Of a stretch of DNA of 64,000 bases, positions 17,155-25,902 are shown piece after piece. Origin of the DNA: a virus; IMG/VR virus record IMGVR_UViG_3300030116_003627, positions 1 through 64,000 of that record. One strand, 5' to 3'. A program made the position numbers and the translations under genes. Each line of letters starts with the position of its first letter. The stretch's first letter is position 1. Below the pieces are notes generated by a model. That model was given only the letters and a program-made list of their open reading frames with translations. It searched no databases and was not told the DNA's origin.

Positions 17155-19038
17155 TTAGTTTGTCACACCCGTAACAGAAGTAGCAGCATCAATATCTGGA
17201 ACACCAGTAACCAAATTATCGCCTAATTCAATCAGTGTATTTCTCAAAGGCTTAAAGTTTGTATCATCAGCAGGGATAGCTTTGATTTGTAAGTAAGTAT
17301 TGCCAGAAACAATAGTTTGTGGTAAGAACCCGACAAGATTAACTTTTCCTGTAGTTGGTTCATAATTACCAACGTTACCAACAATTACGTTTGCATCACC
17401 ATCAATAATTTGTAATGTTGTAGAATGTAAAGGTGCATTTCTGATAGTACACTGTAAGTTATTAAAAGTAAACTTTTCACTAGTAATTGTAGGAGTGTCC
17501 ATCTGTGGTGCTTGTATACTGTTCAGGAAGTTAATAGTATAATCGGAACGAACAAAGTTTCCTGTTGTAGCATTAACAACCGGAGTAAATCTTGCTTTCA
17601 TATTAATAGCAAGTTTAGTTCCAAGAATAGATGGATCAGCACCATCAATAGCAGCTGCAACCTTTGACTTATGGATTACATCATTAAACTTTCCTGCATT
17701 GGTAGCAAAATATGATTGTACAAAACTTCTAATTTTATTTTCAATTGCTTGTCTAGTTAAGTTAGTCAAACCAGCATTATATCTAAATGTTGTACTTACG
17801 TCAAGGTAAATAAATGTTGGGTCAACAAATTCAGTTTCAACACCAATAACAGATAGTGGATTTGTAAGATTTTGAATAATAATTGCTTCTGTAGCAACTT
17901 TTTGTGCAGCTGTTAATGTATCTTCATAGACTAGAGATACTAAGACTTTACCATATTTGGCAGGAACATTGTCTTCTCCACCCCATGCGTTGATAGACTT
18001 AATACCCGGAACACCGTTAGCAATAATACCGAGATAGTCACCGGCTGCAACAAATCTGTTCTGTGCAAGATAAGACAATGGTGCATTAATACGAATAGAT
18101 TCTGTACCTTCTTTGTCAGCACCAAAAGAAGACTTTGCAAAAGTTACTGCGTTAAGTGTGTAAGATACATTGTTCACACTTAGTGTAGATGATGGTGTAA
18201 AGACAGAGGCACCATTTGCATCAAGTCCATTTGTTCTCAGGTATGTAATACGAATAACCTGACCGTTAGTTGGGTTTACACCTGTAACACCACCAACACC
18301 AAAATTGAATTCCCAATAACCATTATATGTTTCCAAAGGCAGATATAACGCAGTAGTAGAAGACACAGTAGCAATAATGTTACCACTTGTCGTAGCGTTT
18401 GCACTAAAATAAGTGGTGAAGTTATCAGAGTTAACATCATCATATACTTGTACACCTACTGTACCCAAGTCCAAGTCTTGATCAGGTACAACATAAACCT
18501 GTCTATCACCAGTGATTTCTGCAATAAATGTTTTTACAGTCAGTTCACCTTCAAACACAGTAATGTATGGATTACCAAGTTGATCTACAAATGTGTAGAT
18601 ACCTGTACCTGTTGTATCATATCCTGTATACTCAAGAAGTGTTCTAAATGTATAACTTACGCCATCAACAGAAGCAGTGAATGCTGTACCAGCTGGAAGT
18701 GTTACAGTTGCTGGTCTGGATGCAGCATTAGATAAGTTAACAGAAACAGTAAGTTGTGCACGGGATGCAGTCTTTGATCTTGGAATATATCCAAAAGAAA
18801 GTGACTGGTTTACCAAAGACGTTCTGAGCTGTGCCGTAGGCAAGAATGCTTCATTCAATGCAAAGTTTGCCAGCAATCCATTTAAGTGTGTGTTATATGC
18901 TAACACATCCATAATGTTAGATAGGGCAGAACCTTCAAAATCATAATCTGAAAACTCTGATTTTGATTTAAAATAATTTGTCAGAGATGTTTTGATATCA
19001 TCAAAATTCAAATCTGATGGTGTAATAGTGGTTGCCAT
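17155..19038 (-). CDS. gp6: Baseplate wedge protein gp6
   Basis: 627 residues, close to T4 gp6 (660). The N-terminus carries the family pattern F-D-x-I..L..YF...SEFSDYDFEGSALS, then LAYNTHLN and GYIPRSKTASRA, shared with gp6/gpJ-type wedge proteins of contractile tails. gp6 dimers form the inner ring that holds the wedges together. The upstream gene is gp25 and the downstream genes lead to gp8, the T4-like wedge order. No Asp-Ser dipeptide was found by eye, in contrast to the fibre proteins nearby. Confidence 0.88.
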   Translation of the reverse strand: MATTITPSDLNFDDIKTSLTNYFKSKSEFSDYDFEGSALSNIMDVLAYNTHLNGLLANFALNEAFLPTAQLRTSLVNQSLSFGYIPRSKTASRAQLTVSVNLSNAASRPATVTLPAGTAFTASVDGVSYTFRTLLEYTGYDTTGTGIYTFVDQLGNPYITVFEGELTVKTFIAEITGDRQVYVVPDQDLDLGTVGVQVYDDVNSDNFTTYFSANATTSGNIIATVSSTTALYLPLETYNGYWEFNFGVGGVTGVNPTNGQVIRITYLRTNGLDANGASVFTPSSTLSVNNVSYTLNAVTFAKSSFGADKEGTESIRINAPLSYLAQNRFVAAGDYLGIIANGVPGIKSINAWGGEDNVPAKYGKVLVSLVYEDTLTAAQKVATEAIIIQNLTNPLSVIGVETEFVDPTFIYLDVSTTFRYNAGLTNLTRQAIENKIRSFVQSYFATNAGKFNDVIHKSKVAAAIDGADPSILGTKLAINMKARFTPVVNATTGNFVRSDYTINFLNSIQAPQMDTPTITSEKFTFNNLQCTIRNAPLHSTTLQIIDGDANVIVGNVGNYEPTTGKVNLVGFLPQTIVSGNTYLQIKAIPADDTNFKPLRNTLIELGDNLVTGVPDIDAATSVTGVTN

Positions 19039-19040
19039 TC

Positions 19041-19523
19041 TTATCTAATCCTTGATATATTAGTCTCTAGTACTACAGTCTCTTCTGTGTTGACAATCTG
19101 AAACTCTACTATGACAGATAGGTAATTTCTATCCAAAAAGAGTTGCTGTTTATCAAGTGCATCATTATCAGCATCATTAACAATAACATTCAACACTTTT
19201 GCTCTTGGTTCATAAGTATCAATAGCATCAATAACAGCTTGTGCAATAAAAAATTCATTTTCTTGAGCAGTGAAGTTATCAAATAATTTTGATCTTAAAT
19301 CTGCCCCTAACAATGGTTGGAAAGGTCTTTCGCCATAATTAGTCTGCAAGATAGTCTTTACAGATTGCTTGACAGCAGCTGCATCAGTCTTTTTAAATAC
19401 ATCACCAGTAGTTCTAGCAGTGAAAGTTAAATCCAAATCACTGTAATCTCTAGACTTAGTAGAGATAATAGACCTTAACTGTTGATTACCATCTTCAATT
19501 GAAAATGCTTTTGATACTGCCAT
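19041..19523 (-). CDS. gp25: Baseplate wedge protein gp25
   Basis: 160 residues, against 132 in T4. It belongs to the gp25/gpW lysozyme-like family: the N-terminal YSDLDLTFTA strand pair, the AAAVKQSVKTILQTNYGERP helix and turn, and the Pro/Leu motif FQPLLGADLRSKLFDN (about residues 77-92) that starts sheath assembly in contractile systems. gp25 contacts gp6, which follows directly. A late promoter at 19553-19560 lies about 30 bases upstream. Confidence 0.9.
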   Translation of the reverse strand: MAVSKAFSIEDGNQQLRSIISTKSRDYSDLDLTFTARTTGDVFKKTDAAAVKQSVKTILQTNYGERPFQPLLGADLRSKLFDNFTAQENEFFIAQAVIDAIDTYEPRAKVLNVIVNDADNDALDKQQLFLDRNYLSVIVEFQIVNTEETVVLETNISRIR

Positions 19524-19551
19524 TTGTCAACTTTTCTTGTTAGATTATAAT

Positions 19552-20463
19552 TTATTTATAACTAAAATGCATCAATCCATCAGTAACATATAGATTGAAG
19601 TTAAAATCAGTTTGAACTTCTCTTTTAAAATCACCTCTATAAAACGAATCTACAATAGGCATGATCACTGTAATTTCTGTGTGATAAGGCTTACGAATTT
19701 CAATAAGACCGGGATCACCGGGATCAACACTCTTCTCAAAAGAACCATGCTTAACAATTGCCCTAGTCGGTTCTAGTGTATCATAGTGAAGAATCATATT
19801 TTGGAATAGATGATTATCTTTCCAATAATTTGCTAACTCAAATGTCTTATATGGATCAACTCTACCATTTGCATCTAAGACTTCATATACAACTGCCCGA
19901 CCTTTAGACTGTAAATCTCTAACACTTCCTTCCAGCATAACTTCACCAGAGAATGGTTTGATCAAACCTTCAGAAATAATTAAACTATGCTTATCAAATC
20001 TTTTATTGTTTCTAAAACCTTGGATCAAAGGAACATGACAATAAAATTGTTTAGCAATTTCTCTTCTCTTTCCTTGGCCCAAATGGTTCATTGTAGTTCT
20101 TGCCCCATGACCATTTGTAAACATAGCAAGAGGGATACCTTTACCCAATTTAGAACCAACACTTACTTTGTCTAGTTTGACAGGATCATAAAGTGGATCA
20201 GGTAAAATTCTTTGTGTTCCTAAATTCTCTCTATACCTTCTAACAGACTGACTTTTGATAAGAGAGTCTTTGGAATACTTTGCTCCTGCTGTTGATCCAT
20301 AATAAGTTCTATACTTTTTAGGAATAGGAATAAAATAATCAAGTCCTATTTTATTTGCAACATATGCAGTTCCAATCAGAGCTCCATTAACTCTGTTGTT
20401 TGGATTTCTCATCAAACTTCTGATTTCTCTAGGAGATAAATCTAAAACATTAAGTGTTGCCAT
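19552..20463 (-). CDS. Baseplate-operon structural protein, unknown
   Basis: 303 residues, basic, with no signal or membrane segment. The protein is rich in Lys, Arg and Tyr in its first half (PKKYRTYYGSTAGAKYSKDS) and beta-like in its second half, ending in a YVTDGLMHFSYK tail. It lies between the gp5 spike gene and gp25. No named family is recognised; the position argues for a baseplate component or assembly factor. Its stop codon overlaps the late promoter of gp25. Confidence 0.6.
   Translation of the reverse strand: MATLNVLDLSPREIRSLMRNPNNRVNGALIGTAYVANKIGLDYFIPIPKKYRTYYGSTAGAKYSKDSLIKSQSVRRYRENLGTQRILPDPLYDPVKLDKVSVGSKLGKGIPLAMFTNGHGARTTMNHLGQGKRREIAKQFYCHVPLIQGFRNNKRFDKHSLIISEGLIKPFSGEVMLEGSVRDLQSKGRAVVYEVLDANGRVDPYKTFELANYWKDNHLFQNMILHYDTLEPTRAIVKHGSFEKSVDPGDPGLIEIRKPYHTEITVIMPIVDSFYRGDFKREVQTDFNFNLYVTDGLMHFSYK
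19553..19560 (-). promoter_or_regulatory. T4-type late promoter for gp25-gp6
   Basis: The minus strand reads TATAAATA, overlapping the stop codon of the upstream gene and about 30 bases before gp25. It matches the T4 late consensus. Confidence 0.7.
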
Positions 20464-20466
20464 TTG

Positions 20467-22062
20467 TTAAATCCACCCTAACTTTTCGCCATTGTCATAT
20501 GCATTAGACCACCCCTCATCTGACAAAGAGTGTGTTCCACCTTTTTCATGATATGCCATAGCTTTAGCCAGATCAATTGTTCCTTGCTTAGTAGCCGTAT
20601 AAAAACTAACATTTTTAGTTGTATCAATACCTTGAGCTCTCAGTTGTGTTAAGTATGCATCAACATTATTTCCACCCGACCAAGTAGCAATTGCTTCTGT
20701 GATAGGAACATTTCTGTAATATTTACCTTCTTTCAGTAGAGCCATCTGTGCAGATGCACCACCTTCAGCAGTTGTAAAGCCTTGGATTAAATGACCGTCT
20801 CCAATGACACCTGTACCTGTAGTACCATATTTTTCTTGCCATGAAGCCGGGTACAATCCACCGGGATTATTAAATCTTTCGGTTGCTGCACCGCCTTCTG
20901 GATTTGGTGGAACAGAGCCATAAATGTCTGGTCTATTTTTAACAGCATCAACACCAATATCACCGCCAACATTTGCAACAGAAATGCCGCCAGTTACAGT
21001 AGAGTTAAGTTTACCGTCATCAACATCTACATTACGAATACCAACAGTTCTTGTTTTTGTAAGTGCTTCTGTGAGATTTAATCTATTTGGTTCAGCAGTT
21101 GTAGTTGATGAAATCTCTGTGACACTTGGAGTTGGCGATGCAAAATTTAAATCAGAATCAACATCACCAGCAATTATTGCAGAACTTGCAACTCCTAGTA
21201 AACCACCCTGCACATCACCCCTAAGATCACCGACAAATCCATCTGCTCTAATGGTTGTAGCGTCTATTGTATCTGTATGGAGTGATTTAGCATACATTAC
21301 TACATTGTCACCGCCAATAGTACCAGAGTCACCTGCAACGGCAACGTGTAACCCTGTCATTCTTGCATTGGTTGCAGACAAGTTCATATCATCTTCTGCT
21401 GTCATCCACAAATTATCTCCAGCCATAATATGCATATTATCACCAGATGCAATCTTTGTTCTTTTACCAGAAGCAATGTAAGTATTTTTACCACTGGCTA
21501 TGATACGATTTCCGACAACAATATCTGACCTAGTTCCTTTTGTTGTGACAATTCGGTCAGCTGTGTAGTTTTCTACTTTTGTCTGTCTGGTTTCTGTTAC
21601 ATTTCTACCGGCGCCATTCACTGTAAAGTTTGCACAGTTAATGTTGAAGTCACCTTCTACATTTAAATTAAGATTTCCTTTATAGGTAACATTACCATTG
21701 CCATTAACAATCATGGTGAAGTCATCACCTGTTAATTGCACAGTCCTACCATGAGAGTTTACCAGTAATGTTCCGTCTGGATACATTTCAACGCCTGTTC
21801 CAGAGTTATGTGCATAAGACATTCTAGGCGCCTCTGGTGTATCATCAATCTCAATTCTATGTCCTGTAGGAGACTCTTCTACTTTATTGTAAGGATACTT
21901 CGGTTGGAAATCGGTTTTGATAAGTTCAGCACCAGCTGCGCCGTCTGGCAACTTTACATAAGGTTCCCATTCTTCTCTAGCAGCTTTGTTAGTTGTAGGT
22001 TTACCCTGATATTCTGGAAGTGGATATACCTCATCCGGGTCTTTAAAACCTTGCTCTGACAC
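20467..22062 (-). CDS. gp5: gp5-type spike with C-terminal lysozyme-like domain
   Basis: 531 residues. Residues about 80-260 have the short repeated strands of the gp5/VgrG spike (GVEMYPDGTLLVNSHGRTVQ, then VTYKGNLNLNVEGDFNINC, and IASGKNTYIASGKRTKIASG). After a Ser/Thr linker, residues from about 394 carry NNPGGLYPASWQ, then GFTTAEGGASAQ and WSGGNN, like the RNNNPGNI lysozyme-like fold also seen in the exported protein at 36338-36868. In T4 gp5 the order is OB-fold, lysozyme, beta-helix. Here the lysozyme-like part is C-terminal and the OB-fold is a separate gene (24021-24569). The start is GTG at 22062, overlapping the amidase stop, with an AGAGGG Shine-Dalgarno. Confidence 0.75.
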   Translation of the reverse strand: MSEQGFKDPDEVYPLPEYQGKPTTNKAAREEWEPYVKLPDGAAGAELIKTDFQPKYPYNKVEESPTGHRIEIDDTPEAPRMSYAHNSGTGVEMYPDGTLLVNSHGRTVQLTGDDFTMIVNGNGNVTYKGNLNLNVEGDFNINCANFTVNGAGRNVTETRQTKVENYTADRIVTTKGTRSDIVVGNRIIASGKNTYIASGKRTKIASGDNMHIMAGDNLWMTAEDDMNLSATNARMTGLHVAVAGDSGTIGGDNVVMYAKSLHTDTIDATTIRADGFVGDLRGDVQGGLLGVASSAIIAGDVDSDLNFASPTPSVTEISSTTTAEPNRLNLTEALTKTRTVGIRNVDVDDGKLNSTVTGGISVANVGGDIGVDAVKNRPDIYGSVPPNPEGGAATERFNNPGGLYPASWQEKYGTTGTGVIGDGHLIQGFTTAEGGASAQMALLKEGKYYRNVPITEAIATWSGGNNVDAYLTQLRAQGIDTTKNVSFYTATKQGTIDLAKAMAYHEKGGTHSLSDEGWSNAYDNGEKLGWI

Positions 22063-22727
22063 TATCTAAACCCTCTATTTCTACTTTCACTAATAAGTGC
22101 ATTCACATCTAAAGAACCCTTTTCTCTTGCAGTAATATTTCTTAATGTATTTCTTTTATTAAAAATATTTTCTGCATATTTTACTACATCAAATCCGGGA
22201 TCAACTGCATTAAGATTTATATCAGAATGTCCAAATGCTTGTCCACCGGGCAATACAGAATAAAAACATGCCATAAACTTTCTAAAAGTTCTCCACTGTG
22301 CACCAGATGAGGTATCAATATCTTGAACACCGTCATTTAATCCACCCACAAAAGCAATACTGATACTATGGGGAATGTGATTTTCTACAGAAGTATGAGA
22401 TGTTTCTTCATTGATAGACTTATTAATTTGTATTCTGCCATCTCTCAATAATAAAAAGTGATAGTTTACATCACTAAGCCCATATTCTAAACTATACCAA
22501 TTTAATAATTCATCTCTAGTAAAGTTTTGTCTATAGTCTGTAGAAGTATGATACACGACAACCTCTGTGTATTCCCTTCTGGATGATCTTAAGTATGACT
22601 CAAGCTCTTCAGCAGTTTCAATATAGTCACCAACTTGTGCAGTTAAAGCATCAAAAATAGTTGTTCTGTCATCACCTAAGTTTTCAGAACCAGATGTATC
22701 TTTAATATCAGGATTAATAACAGACAT
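22062..22727 (-). CDS. N-acetylmuramoyl-L-alanine amidase (Amidase_2), virion-associated
   Basis: 221 residues. The zinc-amidase (T7 lysozyme/AmpD) fold is clear: VVVYHTS with ligand His60, VNYHFLLLRDG with the catalytic-type Tyr89, HSISIAFVGG, and GHSDINLNAVDPGFDV with His167 and Asp176 as the other zinc ligands. Asp in place of the T7 Cys is normal in AmpD-type enzymes. It cleaves the bond between muramic acid and L-Ala in peptidoglycan. It lies between the gp5 spike and an acidic protein inside the baseplate operon, so a tail-tip role in entry is more likely than late lysis. Not seen in T4. Confidence 0.85.
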   Translation of the reverse strand: MSVINPDIKDTSGSENLGDDRTTIFDALTAQVGDYIETAEELESYLRSSRREYTEVVVYHTSTDYRQNFTRDELLNWYSLEYGLSDVNYHFLLLRDGRIQINKSINEETSHTSVENHIPHSISIAFVGGLNDGVQDIDTSSGAQWRTFRKFMACFYSVLPGGQAFGHSDINLNAVDPGFDVVKYAENIFNKRNTLRNITAREKGSLDVNALISESRNRGFR

Positions 22728-23645
22728 TTATTCTCCTGTGTATCCACTTATGTAATTAGGAATTTTTTCACCTCTAGTAAAAACAAATCCGCCAGAAGCT
22801 GTCCTGACAGGATTGCCACTAACTGCTGATCTAACATAGTTTTTATAATAACCATCAGCAAACCTATTTAGTTCAAACCCTTTAGCTTTACACTCATTAA
22901 CTACAGAGTTATTTGGATCAGCAGGCTTCTTAGATGTATTAGAAATTCTTACCTGTTGCCCCTTATGATATTCAATAGCGTTGGGTTTTCCATAAATTAG
23001 TTCTAAATCATTTTTATATGATCCTGTAGGGCCGGGAGTTTCTGTCAAATCTTTTTCTGTAGTCAGAGTTTCTACTTTTTTATTCTCAGCGTCAAGATAT
23101 GTTCCTGATTTTGCCATAGCAGCGCCGGGGTCAACACCGCCGGGCGTTAAATCCTTATCTGAACCAGTTTGGTCCATTCCAGAATATCCACCACTAAAAT
23201 TTGTACCATATTTTTCTTGATTAGGCCCAATTGGAATTTCATCCTCTTCAAAGTATTCTTCATCATACCAGTCCATAGGGACTTCTTCATCTTGATTAAA
23301 CTCGTAAACATCACCGTCTTCAGGAACAAACTGATCAAGAAAATCTTGTAGTGTGTCTTCATTACCAAATGTATCTGGAAAAAGTTCACCATCACCCGGA
23401 CCATAAAACTCACCTTCTAATTCTTCCCGAAACGACTCTTTGGGCAATAAGTTTAATGGTGGGTTTGTCCAATATTCAGGCGGTGTAATGAAAGCACCGC
23501 CTTCTGGTCCAAAATAGTCATATGGAGTTAACGCAGGGCCAGGAAATCCAGATATTCCTTCAACCCCTAGAATTTCACTGAGTGCTTGCTGATAGGTTGT
23601 AGGAGCAGATTGATTTAAACCTTCACTTTGTCCGTTTGATGCCAT
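22728..23645 (-). CDS. Acidic Pro/Gly-rich hub-region protein, unknown
   Basis: 305 residues. The first 170 residues are strongly acidic and rich in Pro, Gly and aromatic residues (FVPEDGDVYEFNQDEEVPMD and on), so probably disordered. The last 90 residues look folded (YHKGQQVRISNTSKKP, then SGGFVFTRGEKIPNYISGY). There is no signal or membrane segment. It starts on the last base of the upstream stop and lies next to the amidase. It may be a hub-tip or assembly factor; no family is recognised. Confidence 0.6.
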   Translation of the reverse strand: MASNGQSEGLNQSAPTTYQQALSEILGVEGISGFPGPALTPYDYFGPEGGAFITPPEYWTNPPLNLLPKESFREELEGEFYGPGDGELFPDTFGNEDTLQDFLDQFVPEDGDVYEFNQDEEVPMDWYDEEYFEEDEIPIGPNQEKYGTNFSGGYSGMDQTGSDKDLTPGGVDPGAAMAKSGTYLDAENKKVETLTTEKDLTETPGPTGSYKNDLELIYGKPNAIEYHKGQQVRISNTSKKPADPNNSVVNECKAKGFELNRFADGYYKNYVRSAVSGNPVRTASGGFVFTRGEKIPNYISGYTGE

Positions 23646-24019
23646 TACTGCCCATTCCTTTCCAAAATATCATATGCAGTTTCTATTGTGTTTTGAAATC
23701 CTGCCTGTTCTTTCAAAATATATTTGTGAATTAATTCTGCCGCTTCTTCAACAGAACCAGCTTGTTTTAATTCAGACCCTTTTAAACTAGGATCATTATC
23801 TAACAATCTAAAAAGAAACTCTACTTGATTTTTAAAGTCATCTCTATCTAGGTTATTCTGAAAACAATATAAATTGTATTTGACTAAGTTAATACCTGTA
23901 AATTTAAATACACCAAATTTCTCTTCTTCATAATCAAAATTGCCATTAATAAAAGGGTCTAATTTATAGACTGGCAAATTACTTTTTAATTTTTTTGATG
24001 CATCTGATCTTTTAGCCAT
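23645..24019 (-). CDS. Small hub-region protein, unknown
   Basis: 124 residues with a basic N-terminus (AKRSDASKKLKSN) and an otherwise acidic, helical body. It lies between the OB-fold protein and the acidic 305-residue protein, with one- or two-base junctions on both sides. No family is recognised. An assembly chaperone for the hub would fit its size and place but there is no direct evidence. Confidence 0.6.
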   Translation of the reverse strand: MAKRSDASKKLKSNLPVYKLDPFINGNFDYEEEKFGVFKFTGINLVKYNLYCFQNNLDRDDFKNQVEFLFRLLDNDPSLKGSELKQAGSVEEAAELIHKYILKEQAGFQNTIETAYDILERNGQ

Positions 24020-24020
24020 A

Positions 24021-24569
24021 TTATCCTCCTGATGCTACTGCACCCAAGGCACTAGATGCTGCTTCACTATAACCTTTTTGCATACCTGTCTCAAATGTAA
24101 ATTGCCCACCAGAAAATCCTACTGTAACTGTACCAGCATCATTACTGGCATTTACAGTATTACCAGCACCACCAATAGTGCTTTGAATACTATCAGGTTT
24201 CATTTGCAACGCTTCTTTGTAGTCTTCACCGGGTGGTAATTCAATCTTTGGAATAGTGCCTAAGATTAAAGGGTCTTGTGAATGAAGTCCATCCATAAAC
24301 ACACCAAATACCCAAGAACCCTGCTCAATACCTGTAGGACTTCTACCAACACCAGAAATACCACCATATGTAGCTGGGATCATAATTCTGGCCCAAGGCA
24401 AACTTTCTGTAGGAATATCTTCTAAAAAGGGACTGTGTGCACCTAAAACCCTAACTCTGACTCTTCCTAACATTTCTGGATCATTTTTATTGTCTTCAAC
24501 AATGCCCAAGAACCAACGGATGGTATCACCATAAAATTCTTTTTGTAGTGTTTTAAACAACTCTGCCAT
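24021..24569 (-). CDS. gp5: gp5 N-terminal OB-fold domain as a separate protein
   Basis: 182 residues. The OB-fold of T4 gp5/VgrG is evident: RWFLGIVEDNKNDPEMLGRV then RVRVLGAHS (about residues 18-46), LPWARIMIPATYGG, a GSWVFGVFMDG strand and the DPLILGTIPK end. In T4 this is the first domain of the gp5 lysozyme and joins the spike to gp27. Here it is encoded alone, next to the gp27-like gene and ahead of the separate spike gene, so the hub spike is assembled from at least two polypeptides. The C-terminal 60 residues are Gly/Ala/Ser-rich. Confidence 0.85.
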   Translation of the reverse strand: MAELFKTLQKEFYGDTIRWFLGIVEDNKNDPEMLGRVRVRVLGAHSPFLEDIPTESLPWARIMIPATYGGISGVGRSPTGIEQGSWVFGVFMDGLHSQDPLILGTIPKIELPPGEDYKEALQMKPDSIQSTIGGAGNTVNASNDAGTVTVGFSGGQFTFETGMQKGYSEAASSALGAVASGG

Positions 24570-24573
24570 AATC

Positions 24574-25902
24574 TTATGCCTTGTTTAACTGTTCACCACC
24601 GAGAGAACCCAAGGTGCTTGTCTTGGTTCCGGTAACTGTTGACGTAAATCTATTATCAAATATATTATACCTTACTTTTTGAATTAAGTAAACCCCTGAT
24701 CTTTTTTTGTCTTTCACTGACTCTGGGGATACATTTTCTTCAGCAGGAATATCTTTAGGAATGTAAAGTTCTACTTGCTTACCTAATTTATCAAAACCCA
24801 AATCAACACCATTTAGAGTAACATCAATAGGTTGCTGGTCTAAGAAGTGATAAATGCCTCTTGACTGTGCTTTTTTCTTTTGCTCATCACTCTGATGGAC
24901 TTCAGCATAAGAATAAATTCCGTCTTCAAAAAGATTCCATGTCACAATTTGTGAACTAAATTCGTTTTGCCCTTTGTGATAAGGCCTGCCTACAGAGAAT
25001 GCTGGATCATAATTATATACCGTGGCACCATTTGGTTTTGCTAATGCATTAAAAGGTTCTGTAAAGTCATAGGTTACTTCTGTTGCACTCTCTTCAAATG
25101 TATCAATCCAAACCATTTGTGAACCGTACACTTTTCTTGTCATAGCTAATAGTGTATCTTCATTATTATTGATGCTGTAATTTAAAATCTTTTTTCTAAG
25201 AACAGATAAAGGATCAGTTCCACCCGGTGGTGGTGCAGCATTCATAGAAAAAATATACGGATCACCCGCATTAAAGGCTCCTTGTGCCAACAATATGTTT
25301 AGGTCTACTAACTGTAATTCGTTATCTACTAAAGTAGAATAAAACATAAACGGATGACCACTAGCGTTTGTACATCTAGCCGCCATCCAATTTGCTGCTT
25401 CTAATGGAGTAATTGTATATGGGAAGATTACTCGCATATTTTTTTGGGAAGTTCCGCCCCTTACTGCAACAGATACACCTAATTGCTCAGAACAAACACT
25501 GTTACAAATGCTATCAGGCTTACCTTCATATACCTTACTAAACCTAGTTAAGTTACTAAGCATAGCGTGTTCTTCAATAAGTTTTACAACATATCCAGAT
25601 TTATCATCTCCAAGTTTCTGTCCACCTTCAACACCCATACAAATAAATTCTTTGTTAAAGATAGGATTCTCATCTTTGTCAAGAATTACAATAATAACTC
25701 TTTCTTGCCCCTGAAAGTGCACAGCATTAGATGCGTTAGCAGAATCAATAATTGTTAATTGCGCAGTAATGTAAGGAGACATTAAATTTTCAAAAATAGA
25801 CACTTGAACATTGATAAGGGAAATCTCCTGAAGTGGATATCTAGGAGAAGTTACAAATACTTTTGTTGTGCCTACATATGCTGGATGATGATCAAGAGCC
25901 AT
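24574..25902 (-). CDS. gp27: Baseplate hub protein, gp27-like
   Basis: 442 residues, against 391 in T4 gp27. The N-terminal beta pattern (YVGTTKVFVTSPRYPLQEIS, then LMSPYITAQLTIIDSANAS) and the PYTITPLEAANWMAARCTN block resemble gp27/gpD-type hub proteins with a tail-tube-like fold. It sits between gp53 and the OB-fold part of gp5, its partner in the hub. The match is by pattern and context rather than long identity. It shares one base with the gp53 stop. Confidence 0.7.
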   Translation of the reverse strand: MALDHHPAYVGTTKVFVTSPRYPLQEISLINVQVSIFENLMSPYITAQLTIIDSANASNAVHFQGQERVIIVILDKDENPIFNKEFICMGVEGGQKLGDDKSGYVVKLIEEHAMLSNLTRFSKVYEGKPDSICNSVCSEQLGVSVAVRGGTSQKNMRVIFPYTITPLEAANWMAARCTNASGHPFMFYSTLVDNELQLVDLNILLAQGAFNAGDPYIFSMNAAPPPGGTDPLSVLRKKILNYSINNNEDTLLAMTRKVYGSQMVWIDTFEESATEVTYDFTEPFNALAKPNGATVYNYDPAFSVGRPYHKGQNEFSSQIVTWNLFEDGIYSYAEVHQSDEQKKKAQSRGIYHFLDQQPIDVTLNGVDLGFDKLGKQVELYIPKDIPAEENVSPESVKDKKRSGVYLIQKVRYNIFDNRFTSTVTGTKTSTLGSLGGEQLNKA

